DNA of 18,954 nt from HGM11788 sp964654945 (GTDB lineage: Bacteria > Bacillota > Clostridia > Lachnospirales > CAG-274), in contig CAZZLN010000038.1 of NCBI GenBank assembly GCA_964654945.1, forward strand, positions 1 through 18,954, read 5' to 3'. Below, piece after piece: positions 1 to 7,053 of this stretch. The number at the start of each line of letters is the position of its first letter. The stretch's first letter is position 1. A model generated the notes under the pieces. The model worked only from the letters and a program-made list of their open reading frames with translations. It made no database searches and was not told the origin of the DNA. The translations under genes were made by a program, and so were the position numbers.

Positions 1-62
1 GGGATTCGAACCCGCGGCCCTCGCCTTGGCAAGGCGATGCTCTACCACTGAGCCACTCGCGC
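1..62 (-). tRNA. tRNA-Gly (anticodon GCC), 3' end cut off by window edge
   Basis: On the minus strand the acceptor 5' arm GCGCGAG starts at 62. It is followed by TG, a GCTC...GAGC D-arm, an anticodon stem TCGCC/GGCGA around loop TTGCCAA (anticodon GCC at 28-30), and a T-arm ending in GGTTCGAATCC. The 3' acceptor strand lies beyond position 1. Only four bases separate it from the tRNA-Leu, so the two are cotranscribed. Confidence 0.95.
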
Positions 63-66
63 ACAA

Positions 67-151
67 TGCAGACGACGGGACTTGAACCCGTACCCAGAAA
101 TTCCGGACAAGATCCTTAGTCTTGCGCGTATGCCAATTCCGCCACGTCTGC
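67..151 (-). tRNA. tRNA-Leu (anticodon AAG)
   Basis: A complete class II tRNA on the minus strand. Acceptor GCAGACG (from 151) pairs perfectly with CGTCTGC, with discriminator A at 67. The D-arm is GCG...CGC with GGAATTGGC in the loop. The anticodon stem CAAGA/TCTTG encloses loop CTAAGGA, giving anticodon AAG at 115-117. There is a long variable arm and a GGTTCAAGTCC T-loop. CCA is not encoded. A34 implies an inosine-type wobble base, which is unusual for bacterial leucine tRNAs. Confidence 0.95.
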
Positions 152-191
152 ATACATATATTGCCTGCTTTCATCGCTAACAACAAAAAAT

Positions 192-220
192 ATTATAAAG
201 GATAACGCTATATTTGTCAA
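192..220 (-). promoter_or_regulatory. Consensus sigma-A promoter of the tRNA-Leu/tRNA-Gly unit
   Basis: Minus-strand TTGACA (215-220), exactly 17 bases, then TATAAT (192-197). Both hexamers match consensus. The TGA stop of lgt (217-219) lies inside the -35 hexamer. Transcription should start near 185, about 35 bases ahead of tRNA-Leu. Confidence 0.9.
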
Positions 221-1083
221 GCATTATTTTCTAATTTTTTTAATTTTTTCAGCATATATACTTCAATAATAATTGTTGAAATGGCTGAAATTGCTGCAAC
301 AATCATACTTACAGGCACGCCTGATATTAAAAGCTGGTCTGTTCTGAGTCTTTCTATAAAAAATCTGCCTATACCATAGCCTGTAATATAAAATAATGTA
401 AGCTCCCCGTCAAATTTCTTTCGTTTCCTATACCATAAAAGAAACAAAAGCAGACACAAATTCCACATACTCTCATAAAAAAATGTAGGATGTACCTGTA
501 TGTACTGAACTGCATCAATTGTCACAACGGGATATTTTGCATTATTATACTGCACATAATCGCCCATAAGCTTTGCCCCTCCAACCTGACTGATTTTATA
601 GCACATAGCAAAAAGTGAATTTGCAGCTTTCCCAAAGGCTTCTCTGTTAAAGAAATTTCCCCATCTTCCTATAATCTGACCACAGAGAACACTCATTACA
701 ATTGTATCTGTAAACTTTGGTATATATATTTTTTTTATTTTTGAATAAACTACGGCAGCAATTGCCCCTGCAATAACCCCTCCATAAATAGCAAGTCCTC
801 CATCTCTTATAGCAAAGAAATCTGCAAGAGAGCCATTGTGAAATATAAGGTAATATGACCTTGCCCCGACAATTCCTGAAATAAGGCACCAAAATACAAA
901 GTCCATATATGTATCCTTGTTCTGTCCTGTTCTTTCTGCCTCCTTTAAGCAAAGATAAACACCAATAATTGCACCAACACATATAAATATGCCATACCAA
1001 TACACATCAAAGCCAAAAATTGAAAATGCAACTCTGTCAAGACTTCTTATTTTTATTCCAATATTAGGAAAAATAATATCCAT
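217..1083 (-). CDS. lgt: Prolipoprotein diacylglyceryl transferase
   Basis: Lgt is an integral membrane enzyme that transfers diacylglycerol from phosphatidylglycerol to the lipobox cysteine of prolipoproteins, the first step of lipoprotein maturation. The 288-residue protein is normal length and has about seven hydrophobic segments. It carries the family signature GRWGNFFNREAFG at residues 139-151 (compare GRxGNFxNxExxG), the upstream GGLAIYGG motif near 96-103, and HPTFFYES near residue 200. The ATG at 1083 follows a GGGAGAG ribosome binding site about 8 bases upstream. It is the last protein gene of the leftward sigG-yfmF-yfmH-lgt run, 47 bases after yfmH, and its stop codon is embedded in the tRNA promoter. 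Identification is secure from the signature motif. Confidence 0.95.
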   Translation of the reverse strand: MDIIFPNIGIKIRSLDRVAFSIFGFDVYWYGIFICVGAIIGVYLCLKEAERTGQNKDTYMDFVFWCLISGIVGARSYYLIFHNGSLADFFAIRDGGLAIYGGVIAGAIAAVVYSKIKKIYIPKFTDTIVMSVLCGQIIGRWGNFFNREAFGKAANSLFAMCYKISQVGGAKLMGDYVQYNNAKYPVVTIDAVQYIQVHPTFFYESMWNLCLLLFLLWYRKRKKFDGELTLFYITGYGIGRFFIERLRTDQLLISGVPVSMIVAAISAISTIIIEVYMLKKLKKLENNA

Positions 1084-1110
1084 TATTCATTCTCTCCCTC
1101 TGTATAGTCT

Positions 1111-1130
1111 GCCTCCTCTTTTGAGGAGGT
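1111..1130. other. Small GC-rich hairpin between yfmH and lgt
   Basis: CCTCCTC (1112-1118), loop TTTT, GAGGAGG (1123-1129), plus one possible G-U closing pair. It begins immediately after the yfmH stop. Read leftward there is no U-tract, so it is a poor terminator for the operon and more likely a 3'-stabilising or processing structure. Read rightward it is followed by TTTATTTTG, so it could stop antisense transcription. Its GAGGAGG arm resembles a ribosome binding site but lies about 30 bases from the lgt start. Confidence 0.45.
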
Positions 1131-2348
1131 TTATTTTGATTCGACAATTGAAATCGCATAGTCGGAATAATTGTTTTTAAGAGCATACACAATATCATTA
1201 CAATTTATTTTACCATAATTTTCGTAAATGTCCAGTACTTCTATATTTTTTGAACTGCAATCTGCAATAAGAGCTGTAAGAGCAGAAATATTATCAAAAT
1301 CCATAAGCATTTTTCCCTGAATAGATTTTGTAATTCTCAAAATAAGCTCATCACTTACACCATAGCTTACAATATTGTCAATCTCCTCATTTACCTCTGC
1401 AAGAACCTCCTTATATCTGTCACTTTCTCCCTTTATAATTGCACAGCCATAGTCTGCACCGCCAACATAATCATAACCAAAGCTGTAATCTGCAAGCCCT
1501 GTTGTGTAAAGCTTGTACCATAATCTGCTGCTTTTGCCTGTAAGCAGCTTTAAAATAACATTATTAAGGCTTATCCTCATAGCTAAATCATCTATTATAT
1601 TGTTTTCCTTATAGCCAAAATTAAATATTGTTTTATCAACAGCCATTTTTACTGATTTGTGTTTTGTGTAAATTCCGTTTTCATAAACTTTCTTTTTTTC
1701 AACATTACAATTGGGATTTAGATTAAGCTCCTTTTCCACCTGAGAGCATACCTGTTCAAAATCAACATCTCCCGTTACAATAACCTGACAATTATTATAG
1801 GTATAAAAGCTTTCATAGCTTTTATAAAGCATATCCTTTGTAATTTCACTTACACTTTCTACACTTCCTGCAACACTGTCACGAACACTGTTGTTTTTGT
1901 AACAACATTTTAGGGTATTAAAATAAATCTGCCAATAAGGGTCATCTTCATACATATTTATTTCCTGATTTATAATACCCTTTTCTTTTTCTATATTTTC
2001 ATCAGTAACATATAAATCTCCAACCATTGAAATAAGAGTTGACAGGTTTTTATAAAAATTATCACTGCAGGTAAAATAATATGCAGTTGAAGCTGCATTT
2101 GTATAGGCATTTGAAATACCACCGTATTTTGTAAATTCATCAAATATATTTCTATTTTTTTCTTCAAACATTTTATGCTCCAAAAAATGAGCTATACCGC
2201 TTGGTTGTCTTATGATTTTGTCATCTAACTTAAAATGAGTATCGCAAGAACCATAGTCAAACACAATCATTGCCTCTTTTTCTACAAAATTCTTTTTTTC
2301 AACAACATAGCATTTTACACCATTATTTAATATTCTGCATTTTATCAT
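1131..2348 (-). CDS. yfmH: M16 family zinc peptidase, YfmH-type (EF-P modification-associated)
   Basis: This 405-residue protein has the inverted zincin motif HFLEH near residue 54, where the two His bind zinc and Glu is catalytic. It is therefore the catalytically competent half of an M16 pair. The second half contains the usual M16 region around GKSSRLWYKLYTTGLADYS. NCBI family names call such proteins YfmH (ymfH in Bacillus subtilis), linked there to 5-aminopentanol modification of elongation factor P; that role is family knowledge and is not shown here. The ATG at 2348 has GAGGTGA just upstream and overlaps the end of yfmF by 4 bases, so the two subunits are translationally coupled. No signal peptide is seen, so the protein is probably cytoplasmic. 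Confidence 0.88.
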   Translation of the reverse strand: MIKCRILNNGVKCYVVEKKNFVEKEAMIVFDYGSCDTHFKLDDKIIRQPSGIAHFLEHKMFEEKNRNIFDEFTKYGGISNAYTNAASTAYYFTCSDNFYKNLSTLISMVGDLYVTDENIEKEKGIINQEINMYEDDPYWQIYFNTLKCCYKNNSVRDSVAGSVESVSEITKDMLYKSYESFYTYNNCQVIVTGDVDFEQVCSQVEKELNLNPNCNVEKKKVYENGIYTKHKSVKMAVDKTIFNFGYKENNIIDDLAMRISLNNVILKLLTGKSSRLWYKLYTTGLADYSFGYDYVGGADYGCAIIKGESDRYKEVLAEVNEEIDNIVSYGVSDELILRITKSIQGKMLMDFDNISALTALIADCSSKNIEVLDIYENYGKINCNDIVYALKNNYSDYAISIVESK

Positions 2349-3523
2349 ATTTCACCTCTAAGCATATAAACTGTGTCAGTTTTAAAGCCGTCAAATACAC
2401 CTTCAATTGTATCAACAGAATTTATGCACTCTATAACATCATCAATACTTCTGTCATCATCAGCCATAATCTGATTCATATAAATGTTTAAAAGAGCATC
2501 AGGCTTATCAAGAGCAGTTTTATAATTATTAATAATATTCTTTTTTGAAAGCTCTATATCAGAATTATCATTTTGCATTGAACTAATTGCTTTTTTAATT
2601 ATATCAACAGTCCTGTTCATATTTTTACTGTCAATCCCTGCTTCAACAGCAATAAGAGAACTAAATCTGAAAATACGGCTTGTAATATAGTAGCATAAAT
2701 TCTCTTTTTCTCTTGCCTCCATAAAAAGACGTGAGCTTGAACCGCTGCCAAAAACATCATTTGCAATAAGAAGTTTTGCATAATCAACACCTTTTGGCTG
2801 AAAATCGCAGTCTATTCCTACACATAGTTTCCCCTGAACAACATCTCTTTCCTCAGTAAACCTGTATTTAACAGGCTTTAATTTTTTTTCGGATATAATC
2901 TGATTTTTTCTTGGCTGAAATTTAAGATATTTTCTTGCTGCCAATTCAATTGTATTTCCGTTTTGACATACAGCCATAATTTCTATGTTACTGTTATTTA
3001 TTACATTTTTATAGTGTCTGTCTATATTTATATTTTTTATATCATCGGTATATCCGTCACCATTTATATCTCCATAAATACTTTCCATAAAACGATTAAA
3101 GGCATATTCTCTTTTATTGTTAATCTGTCCCTCTATGATATTTTTAAGATTGTTTTTTTCAATATATTCATTACCAAAAAGGGGCTTAAAAATAATATCA
3201 CTTAAAAGAGAAAATATATCATCTGTATAACAGGGTCTGAACCTTGAATAAATCTGAATTATATGTTCATTTCCTTTTTTTATAACAGAGGTATCAAGTA
3301 CTGCACTCTCCATTTCTTCAAGCTTAATTTCAATCATTCTCTTGTTCTTGTAATGGCTGCTGCCGCTTAAAAACATAAGGGCAAGAAGTGAATTTGCGGT
3401 TACACTTTCTTTTGATATTTCCTGTCTGAACAGTATTGATAATGTTGTGTGAGTAAATTTTCTGCCATCTATAAGTCTTAAATTTACACCATCAGTGATA
3501 TTTATAGTTTTCAATTTCTTCAC
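2345..3523 (-). CDS. yfmF: M16 family peptidase-like protein lacking zinc site, YfmF-type
   Basis: This 392-residue protein has the M16 fold but no HxxEH motif. Where YfmH carries zinc ligands it reads around LSGSSHYKNKRMIEIKLEEM. The C-terminal half retains the M16 hallmark SSSRLFMEAREKENLCYYI. M16 heterodimers commonly pair one active and one inactive chain, and this is the inactive one. In B. subtilis the homologous pair is linked to EF-P modification. The longest start is GTG at 3523, only 3 bases past the sigG stop, but its AGGAA site (3524-3528) is then almost adjacent. A TTG at 3514, 9 bases from that site, may be the real start. It overlaps yfmH by 4 bases. Confidence 0.85.
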   Translation of the reverse strand: MKKLKTINITDGVNLRLIDGRKFTHTTLSILFRQEISKESVTANSLLALMFLSGSSHYKNKRMIEIKLEEMESAVLDTSVIKKGNEHIIQIYSRFRPCYTDDIFSLLSDIIFKPLFGNEYIEKNNLKNIIEGQINNKREYAFNRFMESIYGDINGDGYTDDIKNINIDRHYKNVINNSNIEIMAVCQNGNTIELAARKYLKFQPRKNQIISEKKLKPVKYRFTEERDVVQGKLCVGIDCDFQPKGVDYAKLLIANDVFGSGSSSRLFMEAREKENLCYYITSRIFRFSSLIAVEAGIDSKNMNRTVDIIKKAISSMQNDNSDIELSKKNIINNYKTALDKPDALLNIYMNQIMADDDRSIDDVIECINSVDTIEGVFDGFKTDTVYMLRGEI

Positions 3524-3526
3524 TTC

Positions 3527-4300
3527 CTACATATATTTTCTCATATTCTTCAATGCACTTTTTTCAAGCCGGCTTACCTGAGCCTGACTTATTCCTATTT
3601 CACTTGAAACCTCCATCTGTGTTCTGCCCTTGAAAAATCTAAGGTCAATAATATGCTTTTCTCTGTCATTAAGACGGCTGATTGCTTCTTTTAAAGATAT
3701 GTTTTCAAGCCAGCTTGCATCTGTATTTTTATCATCGCTTACCTGGTCCATAACATAAAGTGCATCACTGCCATCATGATATACAGGTTCAAAAAGTGAA
3801 ATAGGGTCTTGTATAGCCTCAAGAGCAAATACTATTTCTTCTTTTGGTATTTCAATATCCTTTGCAATTTCATCAATAGTAGGCTCTTTGTTATTTTTAT
3901 TTATGAGCCTTTCTTTTGACTGCAATGCCTTATAAGCAGTATCTCTCATTGAACGGGAAACCCTTATGGTGTTGTAATCTCTCAAATATCTCCTTATTTC
4001 ACCAATTATCATTGGTACGGCATAAGTAGAAAACTTTACGCCTCTTGTAGTATCAAAATTATTTATAGCCTTAATAAGACCTATACAGCCTACCTGAAAA
4101 ATATCGTCAATATTTTCTCCTCGATTGTTAAATCTCTGTATGACACTTAATACAAGCCTGAGATTGCCGTATATAAATTTTTGTTTTGCATCTTCATCAC
4201 CATTTCTTGCCTTTTCAAAAAATTCCTCCTGTTCTTTTGGTGTAAGCACAGGAAGCTTGCTTGTGTTTACTCCGCATATTTCAACCTTGGTAATCGCCAT
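3527..4300 (-). CDS. sigG: RNA polymerase sporulation sigma factor SigG
   Basis: SigG directs late forespore gene expression during endospore formation. The start is placed at ATG 4300, giving MAITKVEICGVNTSKLPVL, because this matches the conserved SigG N-terminus and has GGAGGG 6-10 bases upstream. A longer frame reaching 4345 lacks such support. The resulting 257 residues match the usual SigG length. Region 2 is clear (NLRLVLSVIQRF, then DIFQVGCIGLIKAI, then GVKFSTYAVPMIIGEIRRYLRD), and region 4 has the helix-turn-helix EVSSEIGISQAQVSRLEKSA. The neighbouring spoIIGA and sigE usually found beside it in Bacillus are absent here. Instead it heads a run with yfmF, yfmH and lgt, with a 3-base gap to yfmF. 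Confidence 0.95.
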   Translation of the reverse strand: MAITKVEICGVNTSKLPVLTPKEQEEFFEKARNGDEDAKQKFIYGNLRLVLSVIQRFNNRGENIDDIFQVGCIGLIKAINNFDTTRGVKFSTYAVPMIIGEIRRYLRDYNTIRVSRSMRDTAYKALQSKERLINKNNKEPTIDEIAKDIEIPKEEIVFALEAIQDPISLFEPVYHDGSDALYVMDQVSDDKNTDASWLENISLKEAISRLNDREKHIIDLRFFKGRTQMEVSSEIGISQAQVSRLEKSALKNMRKYM

Positions 4301-4324
4301 AAAAATCCCTCCATATCCGGTAGT

Positions 4325-4356
4325 TATAATGTTTGCCAATTGCAAAGATTTTATTC
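4325..4356 (-). promoter_or_regulatory. Possible forespore-type promoter of sigG
   Basis: Read leftward, GAATA (4352-4356) and CATTATA (4325-4331) resemble the SigG-type -35 (GnATR) and -10 (CATnnTA) boxes. That would fit sigG autoregulation. The 20-base spacing is longer than the usual 17-18, so the call is weak. No better SigF-type or SigA-type promoter stood out. Confidence 0.25.
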
Positions 4357-4381
4357 AAATAATATAATTGCAAAATATCTA

Positions 4382-4410
4382 TTGACAAAACACTGTAAAC
4401 GCAATAAAAT
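4382..4410 (+). promoter_or_regulatory. Sigma-A promoter of the marR gene
   Basis: TTGACA (4382-4387), 17-base spacer, TAAAAT (4405-4410). Transcription should begin around 4417, inside the adjacent palindrome, giving a leader of about 40 bases before the ATG at 4458. Confidence 0.8.
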
Positions 4411-4424
4411 GTTAGAAGGCTAAC
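4411..4424. promoter_or_regulatory. Palindrome at the marR start site, probable MarR operator
   Basis: GTTAG-AAGG-CTAAC is a perfect 5-base inverted repeat. It abuts the -10 box and covers the expected transcription start, so a bound dimer would block initiation. MarR proteins typically bind short palindromes of this kind and autoregulate. A run of T follows, so a weak terminator is an alternative reading, but the stem is very short. Confidence 0.5.
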
Positions 4425-4457
4425 TTTTTTAAACAGTATTCAATAAAGGAATTTAAT

Positions 4458-4877
4458 ATGGCAAAAAGAAAACTAGGCAAAGATATACATATTGTTGCCA
4501 ACAAATTAAAACGAAAAATGGATTCAGCCATACAAAAATATGATATTACCAATGTACAGTTTAATGTTCTGATTTTTTTATATGAGCAAAATAATGAAGT
4601 ATATCAAAGGGATATTGAAAATTACTTTAATTTAAGACGTTCCACTGTTTCCAGTGTAATTGCACTTCTTGAAAAAAAGAAGCTTATTCAAAAACAAGCA
4701 GTCAAAAAAGATGCCCGTCTTAAAAAAATAAGCCTTACTAAAAGCGGAATAGAGCACATATATCTTGTTAAGGATACAATAAAAAAAGAAAATGACAAGC
4801 TTATATCGCAGATTGACCCTTATGAATTTGAAATATTCTACAAGGTATTAGAGCAATTATCAAAATTAATGGACTAG
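4458..4877 (+). CDS. MarR family transcriptional regulator
   Basis: A 139-residue winged-helix protein of typical MarR size. The DNA-binding core runs from about residue 45 to 100: YQRDIENYFNLRRSTVSSVI forms the helix-turn-helix, followed by LEKKKLIQKQ and then DARLKKISLTKSG, which is the wing with the characteristic D-x-R. The N- and C-terminal helices form the dimer interface. It lies 135 bases upstream of a MATE exporter on the same strand, a common arrangement in which the repressor senses a toxic ligand and derepresses the pump. The effector cannot be predicted. The ATG has an AAAGGAA site about 8 bases upstream. Confidence 0.92.
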   Translation: MAKRKLGKDIHIVANKLKRKMDSAIQKYDITNVQFNVLIFLYEQNNEVYQRDIENYFNLRRSTVSSVIALLEKKKLIQKQAVKKDARLKKISLTKSGIEHIYLVKDTIKKENDKLISQIDPYEFEIFYKVLEQLSKLMD

Positions 4878-4900
4878 AAAATTTCAATCTAATAAACAGG

Positions 4901-4928
4901 TTGTCATAAAAATTATGATATTTATTCT
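4901..4928 (+). promoter_or_regulatory. Candidate MATE promoter with a palindrome in its spacer
   Basis: TTGTCA (4901-4906), 16 bases, TATTCT (4923-4928). Between the boxes lies TCATAA-AAA-TTATGA (4904-4918), a perfect 6-base inverted repeat starting within the -35. This position suits repressor control. The palindrome differs from the GTTAG/CTAAC repeat at marR, so it is not certain that the same regulator binds both. Confidence 0.45.
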
Positions 4929-5012
4929 TAACACATCTTTTGGAATTGAAAGCTGCGTTAATTTATTTAAAATAATGATTAAAAATTTATACATAAATAA
5001 TTAAGGAGAGAA

Positions 5013-6398
5013 ATGCTAATGGAAAATATTAAAGAAAACAAAATGGCTACTATGCCCATAAACAGACTGCTTCTTTCAATGGCAGTTCCTATGATGATTT
5101 CAATGCTGGTTCAATCTATGTACAACATTGTAGACAGTGTGTTTGTTGCTCAAATTGATGTTGCGGGCGACCCTATAAAACCGGCATTTACTGCAATATC
5201 AATGGTATTCCCTCTGCAAACATTTATGATTTCAATTGGAACAGGTCTTGGTGTAGGTATTAATGCGATACTTTCAAGGTATCTTGGAGCAAAAGATATT
5301 AAAGGTGTAAACAGAGCTGCACTCAATGGTATATTTCTTGTATTTTTAGGCTATATTCTGTTTATATTTGTAGGAATATTCGGTGTTAGAACTTTTATGT
5401 CATTTCAGACAAGTGACGCAAAAACAATACAATATGGCACTGAATATCTTCAAACTGTATGTATATTAGGCATAGGCTTTTTCACTCAAATGACTTTTGA
5501 AAGACTTTTGCAGGCTACCGGAAAAACAATTTTTTCAATGATTACACAGATGACAGGTGCTGTTGTAAATATTATTCTTGACCCTATACTTATATTTGGT
5601 CTTTTGGGTATGCCAAGACTTGAGGTGAGAGGTGCCGCTATAGCAACAGTTATAGGGCAATGTGTCGCAGGTGCTCTTGCAGTATTTTTTAATTTTAAAT
5701 TTAATAAGGAAATTCCTTTTAACATAAAAGGATTCAGACCAAATCCTCACACTATTTTAAAAATATTGTATATAGGTATTCCGTCAACTGTTATGGCATC
5801 TATAGGCTCAGTAATGACTCTTGGTATGAACAAAATACTTATGGGATTTGCAGCAGGCTCAATAGCAGTATCAGTATTTGGTGCTTATTTCAAGCTTCAA
5901 AGTTTTATATTTATGCCTGTGTTCGGTCTTAATAACGGTATGGTGCCAATTGTGGCTTTCAGCCTTGGTGCAGGAAAAAAGGACAGACTTATAAAAACAA
6001 TAAAGCTAAGTATATTTTATGCTTTTATGCTTATGCTTATAGGCTTTATTTTCTTCCAGACAATTCCTGATAAGCTTCTTATGTTATTTAATGCAGATGA
6101 AAATATGCTTAGCATCGGTGTGCCGGCTCTTAAAACAATAAGCTACAGCTTTCTTGTTGCAAGCTTCTGTATTATTATTCTTTCTGTATTTCAGGCACTT
6201 GGAAACGGTGTGCTGAGTATGATGATTTCATTTATGCGTCAGCTTGTTGTGCTTTTGCCTGCTGCATACCTGCTTTCAAGATTAGGAAATGTTGACTATG
6301 TTTGGTTTGCTTTTCTTATAGCAGAATGTATGTCTGTAACTTTGAGTGCACTGGGATTAAGATATATGTATAAAAAAGTGATTAAAAATTTGAACTGA
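5013..6398 (+). CDS. MATE family multidrug efflux transporter
   Basis: A 461-residue polytopic membrane protein with about 12 hydrophobic segments, in keeping with MATE cation/drug antiporters. The N-terminus (PINRLLLSMAVPMMISMLVQ, then MYNIVDSVFVAQ) is typical of the prokaryotic DinF/NorM-like branch, and the second half repeats the pattern after GIPSTVMASIGSVMTLGMNK. It probably exports cationic drugs or metabolites using a Na+ or H+ gradient; the substrate is unknown. AAGGAGAG at 5003-5010 serves either ATG 5013 (close spacing) or ATG 5019 (8 bases after its end); the latter would remove two residues. It follows the marR gene, and a strong hairpin terminator lies directly after the stop. 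Confidence 0.92.
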   Translation: MLMENIKENKMATMPINRLLLSMAVPMMISMLVQSMYNIVDSVFVAQIDVAGDPIKPAFTAISMVFPLQTFMISIGTGLGVGINAILSRYLGAKDIKGVNRAALNGIFLVFLGYILFIFVGIFGVRTFMSFQTSDAKTIQYGTEYLQTVCILGIGFFTQMTFERLLQATGKTIFSMITQMTGAVVNIILDPILIFGLLGMPRLEVRGAAIATVIGQCVAGALAVFFNFKFNKEIPFNIKGFRPNPHTILKILYIGIPSTVMASIGSVMTLGMNKILMGFAAGSIAVSVFGAYFKLQSFIFMPVFGLNNGMVPIVAFSLGAGKKDRLIKTIKLSIFYAFMLMLIGFIFFQTIPDKLLMLFNADENMLSIGVPALKTISYSFLVASFCIIILSVFQALGNGVLSMMISFMRQLVVLLPAAYLLSRLGNVDYVWFAFLIAECMSVTLSALGLRYMYKKVIKNLN

Positions 6399-6400
6399 TA

Positions 6401-6430
6401 AAAAGGCTATGGGACAATCCATAGCCTTTT
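6401..6430. terminator. Rho-independent terminator after the MATE gene
   Basis: A perfect 12-base stem, AAAAGGCTATGG / CCATAGCCTTTT, with loop GACAAT, starting 2 bases past the stop codon. The A/T ends make it able to act in both directions. Confidence 0.9.
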
Positions 6431-6582
6431 AATACAGAGTGACATTAAAGCTAATTTAACATAAGCTTAAAAAAGTCAACATTTTAGCATTTAAACTTAT
6501 GTATTATGTAAAAACATTGTATAATACAAATATTTTACAAAAAATGGTTGCAATTTTGCAAATATGTGATATATTATATTTA

Positions 6583-6622
6583 ATCAGGAGTTAATGTCGG
6601 CTCACCCCTCATAGCTCCTGAT
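6583..6622 (+). ncRNA. Hairpin with promoter-like sequence, possible small RNA or leader element
   Basis: ATCAGGAG (6583-6590) and CTCCTGAT (6615-6622) form a perfect 8-base stem around a 24-base loop containing GTCGGCTCACCCCTC, a GC-rich island in very AT-rich surroundings. TTGCAA (6548-6553), 16 bases, TATATT (6570-6575) could start transcription at the foot of the stem. I do not recognise a known riboswitch or sRNA. No U-tract follows. The orientation is a guess from the promoter-like boxes. Confidence 0.3.
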
Positions 6623-6662
6623 ATTTATATACCTTAAATCTAAAAGGAAATTTTTGTTATTT

Positions 6663-6755
6663 ATGAACACTAAAATCAAAAACAGGTGTTCTTACAAATA
6701 TAGAAATCGTAAAAACTGCAAAGGCAAAAACATACAGGCAATCGGAATAAAATGA
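6663..6755 (+). CDS. Tiny lysine/arginine-rich open frame, doubtful
   Basis: ATG at 6663 opens a 30-codon frame rich in K, R and N (starts MNTKIKNRCSYKYRN, ends QAIGIK), with AAAAGGAAA about 12 bases upstream. No domain or signal is seen. An inverted repeat lies within it, and the following sequence has several stops. It could be a chance frame in A-rich DNA or a relic. Confidence 0.15.
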   Translation: MNTKIKNRCSYKYRNRKNCKGKNIQAIGIK

Positions 6756-7053
6756 GGCCATAAATGACTTTTAAAGGACAGAAAGAACAGAATAATAATT
6801 AAAAAAGACGGCAAATATACTGATATGGATATTTTAATGCGGTCTTAACTTCAAAAGGGAATATTATGACTCTCTTTATTATTCTATTATAAAAACACTT
6901 GCAATCTATTTTATAAAATGCTGTTTATATAAATTTTAAAATTATAGCATATTTTTATAGCATTTTTTGTAAAAATATGTTAATATAAAAGACAGTTGTG
7001 GATTTTTTAATTTAAAATTCAAATGTATTCAAAAATTAAGGAGGATATTTCCT

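Larger units (their letters stand above)
6431..7053. other. Long intergenic region between MATE gene and pyk
   Basis: About 620 bases of very AT-rich DNA with no convincing standard gene. It holds a possible promoter with TATAAT at 6520-6525, the hairpin at 6583-6622, a tiny basic frame at 6663-6755 enclosing a GAACAC/GTGTTC inverted repeat (6665-6691), and a 10-base A/T inverted repeat CATATTTTTA / TAAAAATATG (6948-6979). A possible extended -10 for pyk, TGTTAATAT (6978-6986), lies near its end. The pyk leader would then be about 60 bases. The length is unusual next to the tightly packed neighbours. Confidence 0.6.

Noticed and set aside
3527..4345. Longer SigG with 15 extra N-terminal residues
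   Set aside because: The extra segment does not resemble SigG N-termini, while ATG 4300 gives the conserved KVEICGVNTSKLPVL start and has a GGAGGG site.
6583..6622. preQ1 or fluoride riboswitch
   Set aside because: The loop lacks the conserved preQ1-I tail and the fluoride-type pseudoknot sequences; only the ACCCCTC string is vaguely similar.
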